This document shows, one piece after another, positions 53,130 through 54,389 of a stretch of 54,389 nt of DNA (within the stretch, counting starts at the first letter, position 1; each line of letters starts with the position of its first letter). Source of the DNA: Deltaproteobacteria bacterium (lineage in GTDB: Bacteria > Myxococcota > UBA727 > VGSZ01); the NCBI GenBank assembly GCA_020850995.1, contig JADZDP010000156.1, positions 1 to 54,389 of the forward strand, given 5' to 3'. Made by a program: the position numbers and the translations under genes. The notes under the pieces are model-generated. The model did no database searches and had not been told where the DNA came from. It was given only the letters and a program-made list of their open reading frames with translations.

Positions 53130-53906
53130 ATGGCGGGTCTGGTGGAGCGGCGCGAAGCGAATGGCGTCGTCACCCTCGTGCTCACGAGGCCGGAGGCGAT
53201 GAACGCGCTCAACAGCGCGCTGTTGCGCGCCCTCGACGACGAGGTGGAGGCGGTGTGCGTGCGCGCCGACGTGCGCGCGCTCATCCTCGCGGGCAACGAG
53301 CGCGCCTTCTCGGCCGGTGCCGACCTGAAGGAGCGCGCGGGCATGACGCAGGAGCAGACCCGCGCCTTCCTGCGCGGCATCCGCGGCATCATGGACAAGG
53401 TCGAGCGCGTGCCCTGCCCCACGCTGGCCGCCATCGAGGGGGTCGCGTTCGGTGGTGGCCTCGAGCTCGCGCTCGCATGCGACATGCGCGTGCTCGGCAA
53501 GAACGCCAAGGCCGGCCTCACCGAGGTGTCGCTCGGCATCATCCCGGGCGCCGGCGGCACCCAACGCCTGCCGCGCCTGATCGGCGTCGCCCGGGCGAAG
53601 GAGCTGATCTTCACCGCGCGCCGCCTCACCGCCGACGAGGCCCTGGCGTGGGGCCTGTGCACCCACGTCGTCGACGCAGGGGCCGTGCTCGCCACCTGCG
53701 AGCGCATCGCGGCGGAGATCGCGAAGAACGCACCCATCGCCGTGGTGGCCGCCAAGGCCGCTATCGACGGCGGCGTGGGGACCGGTATCTCCGAGGGGAT
53801 GCTGCTCGAGCAGCGCGCGTACGAGCTCACGCTCGGCACCGAGGACCGCCGCGAGGCGCTCGCCGCCTTCGCCGAGAAGCGCCCCCCGGTCTTTCATGGC
53901 CGCTGA
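53130..53906 (+). CDS. Enoyl-CoA hydratase/isomerase (crotonase) family
   Basis: A 258-aa cytoplasmic enzyme that would hydrate trans-2-enoyl-CoA in fatty-acid or amino-acid breakdown. The oxyanion-hole strands are AFSAGADLKE and EGVAFGGGLELALACD, and both acidic residues expected for hydration are present (Glu in GGGLELA and Glu in LTEVSLGIIPGAGG). GGAGG ahead of ATG 53130. The last 11 bases overlap the start of the alpha/beta hydrolase gene, suggesting one operon. Substrate chain length unknown. Confidence 0.93.
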   Translation: MAGLVERREANGVVTLVLTRPEAMNALNSALLRALDDEVEAVCVRADVRALILAGNERAFSAGADLKERAGMTQEQTRAFLRGIRGIMDKVERVPCPTLAAIEGVAFGGGLELALACDMRVLGKNAKAGLTEVSLGIIPGAGGTQRLPRLIGVARAKELIFTARRLTADEALAWGLCTHVVDAGAVLATCERIAAEIAKNAPIAVVAAKAAIDGGVGTGISEGMLLEQRAYELTLGTEDRREALAAFAEKRPPVFHGR

Positions 53907-54389
53907 CGCGCTCGCGCTCGCGCTCGTCGGCGCCATGGCGGCGGCGCCTGCCCTCGAGCCCTGCACGCTCAGCTCGCCCGGCCTGCCCTCGGTGCGCGCG
54001 CGCTGCGGCGCCGTCGTCGTCCCGAAAGACCACGGGGCGCCCGCCGCCGGGACCTTCGCTGTTGGCTTCGGTGTCCTCGAGGCCACGGGCGAGCGCGCTG
54101 CACCGGATCCTGTCGTGCTCTTGCCTGGCGGACCCGGCCAGGCGGGCACCGAGGTGGCCGCCATCGCCGACGTCGCGTTGGCGCGCGCGCGCCAGGATCG
54201 CGACCTGGTGCTCTTCGATCCGCGCGGCACCGGGCGCTCGATGCGCCTGTCGTGCGACGACGGCGCCGCGGGCGCCGCGCGCCTGACACGCACGCCTGCC
54301 GACGAGGCGGCGCGCTTCGCGGCCTGCGCGCCGCGCCTGCCGCTCGACCCGCGCCTCGTCAGCACCGAGGCCATCGCGCGCGATCTCGA
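53896..54389 (+). CDS. Alpha/beta hydrolase, partial at window edge
   Basis: The 5-prime part (about 164 residues) of a longer gene. A hydrophobic start (LALALVGAMAAAPAL) may be a signal peptide. LLPGGPGQ is the oxyanion region and LFDPRGTGRS the strand after it, both typical of the proline-iminopeptidase/tripeptidyl-peptidase type of hydrolase. The nucleophile and the rest lie beyond the window. ATG at 53896 overlaps the enoyl-CoA hydratase end; ATG at 53935 is another option. Confidence 0.78.
   Translation, partial: MAADALALALVGAMAAAPALEPCTLSSPGLPSVRARCGAVVVPKDHGAPAAGTFAVGFGVLEATGERAAPDPVVLLPGGPGQAGTEVAAIADVALARARQDRDLVLFDPRGTGRSMRLSCDDGAAGAARLTRTPADEAARFAACAPRLPLDPRLVSTEAIARDL

Overview
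The window is very GC-rich, densely coded DNA whose contents point to a myxobacterium-like bacterium (Myxococcota). The indicators are: tandem Cys-rich repeats of the CGDG...ECDDGN...GDGC type, two proteins ending in MYXO-CTERM-like tails (hydrophobic stretch then Arg cluster), two complete eukaryotic-type Ser/Thr kinases plus two degenerate ones, FHA proteins including an FHA-sigma54 activator, AgmX-like C-terminal domains, and many lipoproteins. No rRNA, tRNA, CRISPR array, insertion sequence or prophage was recognised. This looks like chromosomal backbone rather than a mobile island.

Layout. 1-6.7 kb: a signalling cluster with an FHA-sigma54 activator (-), a kinase-fold protein with a lost DFG, a small lipoprotein, an FHA protein (+), a TPR/coiled-coil protein and a transmembrane Ser/Thr kinase (-). 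6.7-16 kb: two large exported surface proteins, one with 24 disulfide-type repeats and a Gly-rich tail (-) and one with HYDIN/ASH-type beta domains plus FG-GAP repeats (+), with a small helical protein between them. 16-26 kb: a hybrid histidine kinase, envelope enzymes (L,D-transpeptidase-like, NlpC/P60-like), a membrane protein, aminodeoxychorismate synthase component I, an aconitase-superfamily enzyme with its swivel domain fused at the N-terminus, and a lipoprotein.

26-42 kb is a long minus-strand block. An AI-2E-type permease, an AmiC-type amidase, XerD, a vWA protein and an SRPBCC protein follow each other closely. Before them lies an LPP20-like / FlgT-like / FecR operon that ends in a clear intrinsic terminator at about 32.84 kb. 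Further upstream is a purine operon in which guaB and guaA flank an AgmX-like membrane protein and are preceded by a secreted protein whose Lys-Gly tail is encoded by an AAGGGC repeat. 42-54 kb holds a lipoprotein, a structured convergent intergenic region, a pseudokinase coupled to a HAMP membrane protein, an Omp85-like barrel, a second Ser/Thr kinase, a secreted trypsin-like protease, another SRPBCC protein, an overlapping nrnA-truB pair, an enoyl-CoA hydratase and the start of an alpha/beta hydrolase cut by the window edge.

The most notable signals are non-coding or architectural. They are: a 146-bp nested inverted repeat (42048-42193) followed by a 9-bp GC hairpin in the only roomy convergent gap; five genes whose start codon lies 6-8 nt after a TAnnnT hexamer, suggesting leaderless transcripts; two degenerate kinases; and six AAGGGC copies immediately before the guaB start. 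All function calls rest on reading motifs by eye; no database search was possible.
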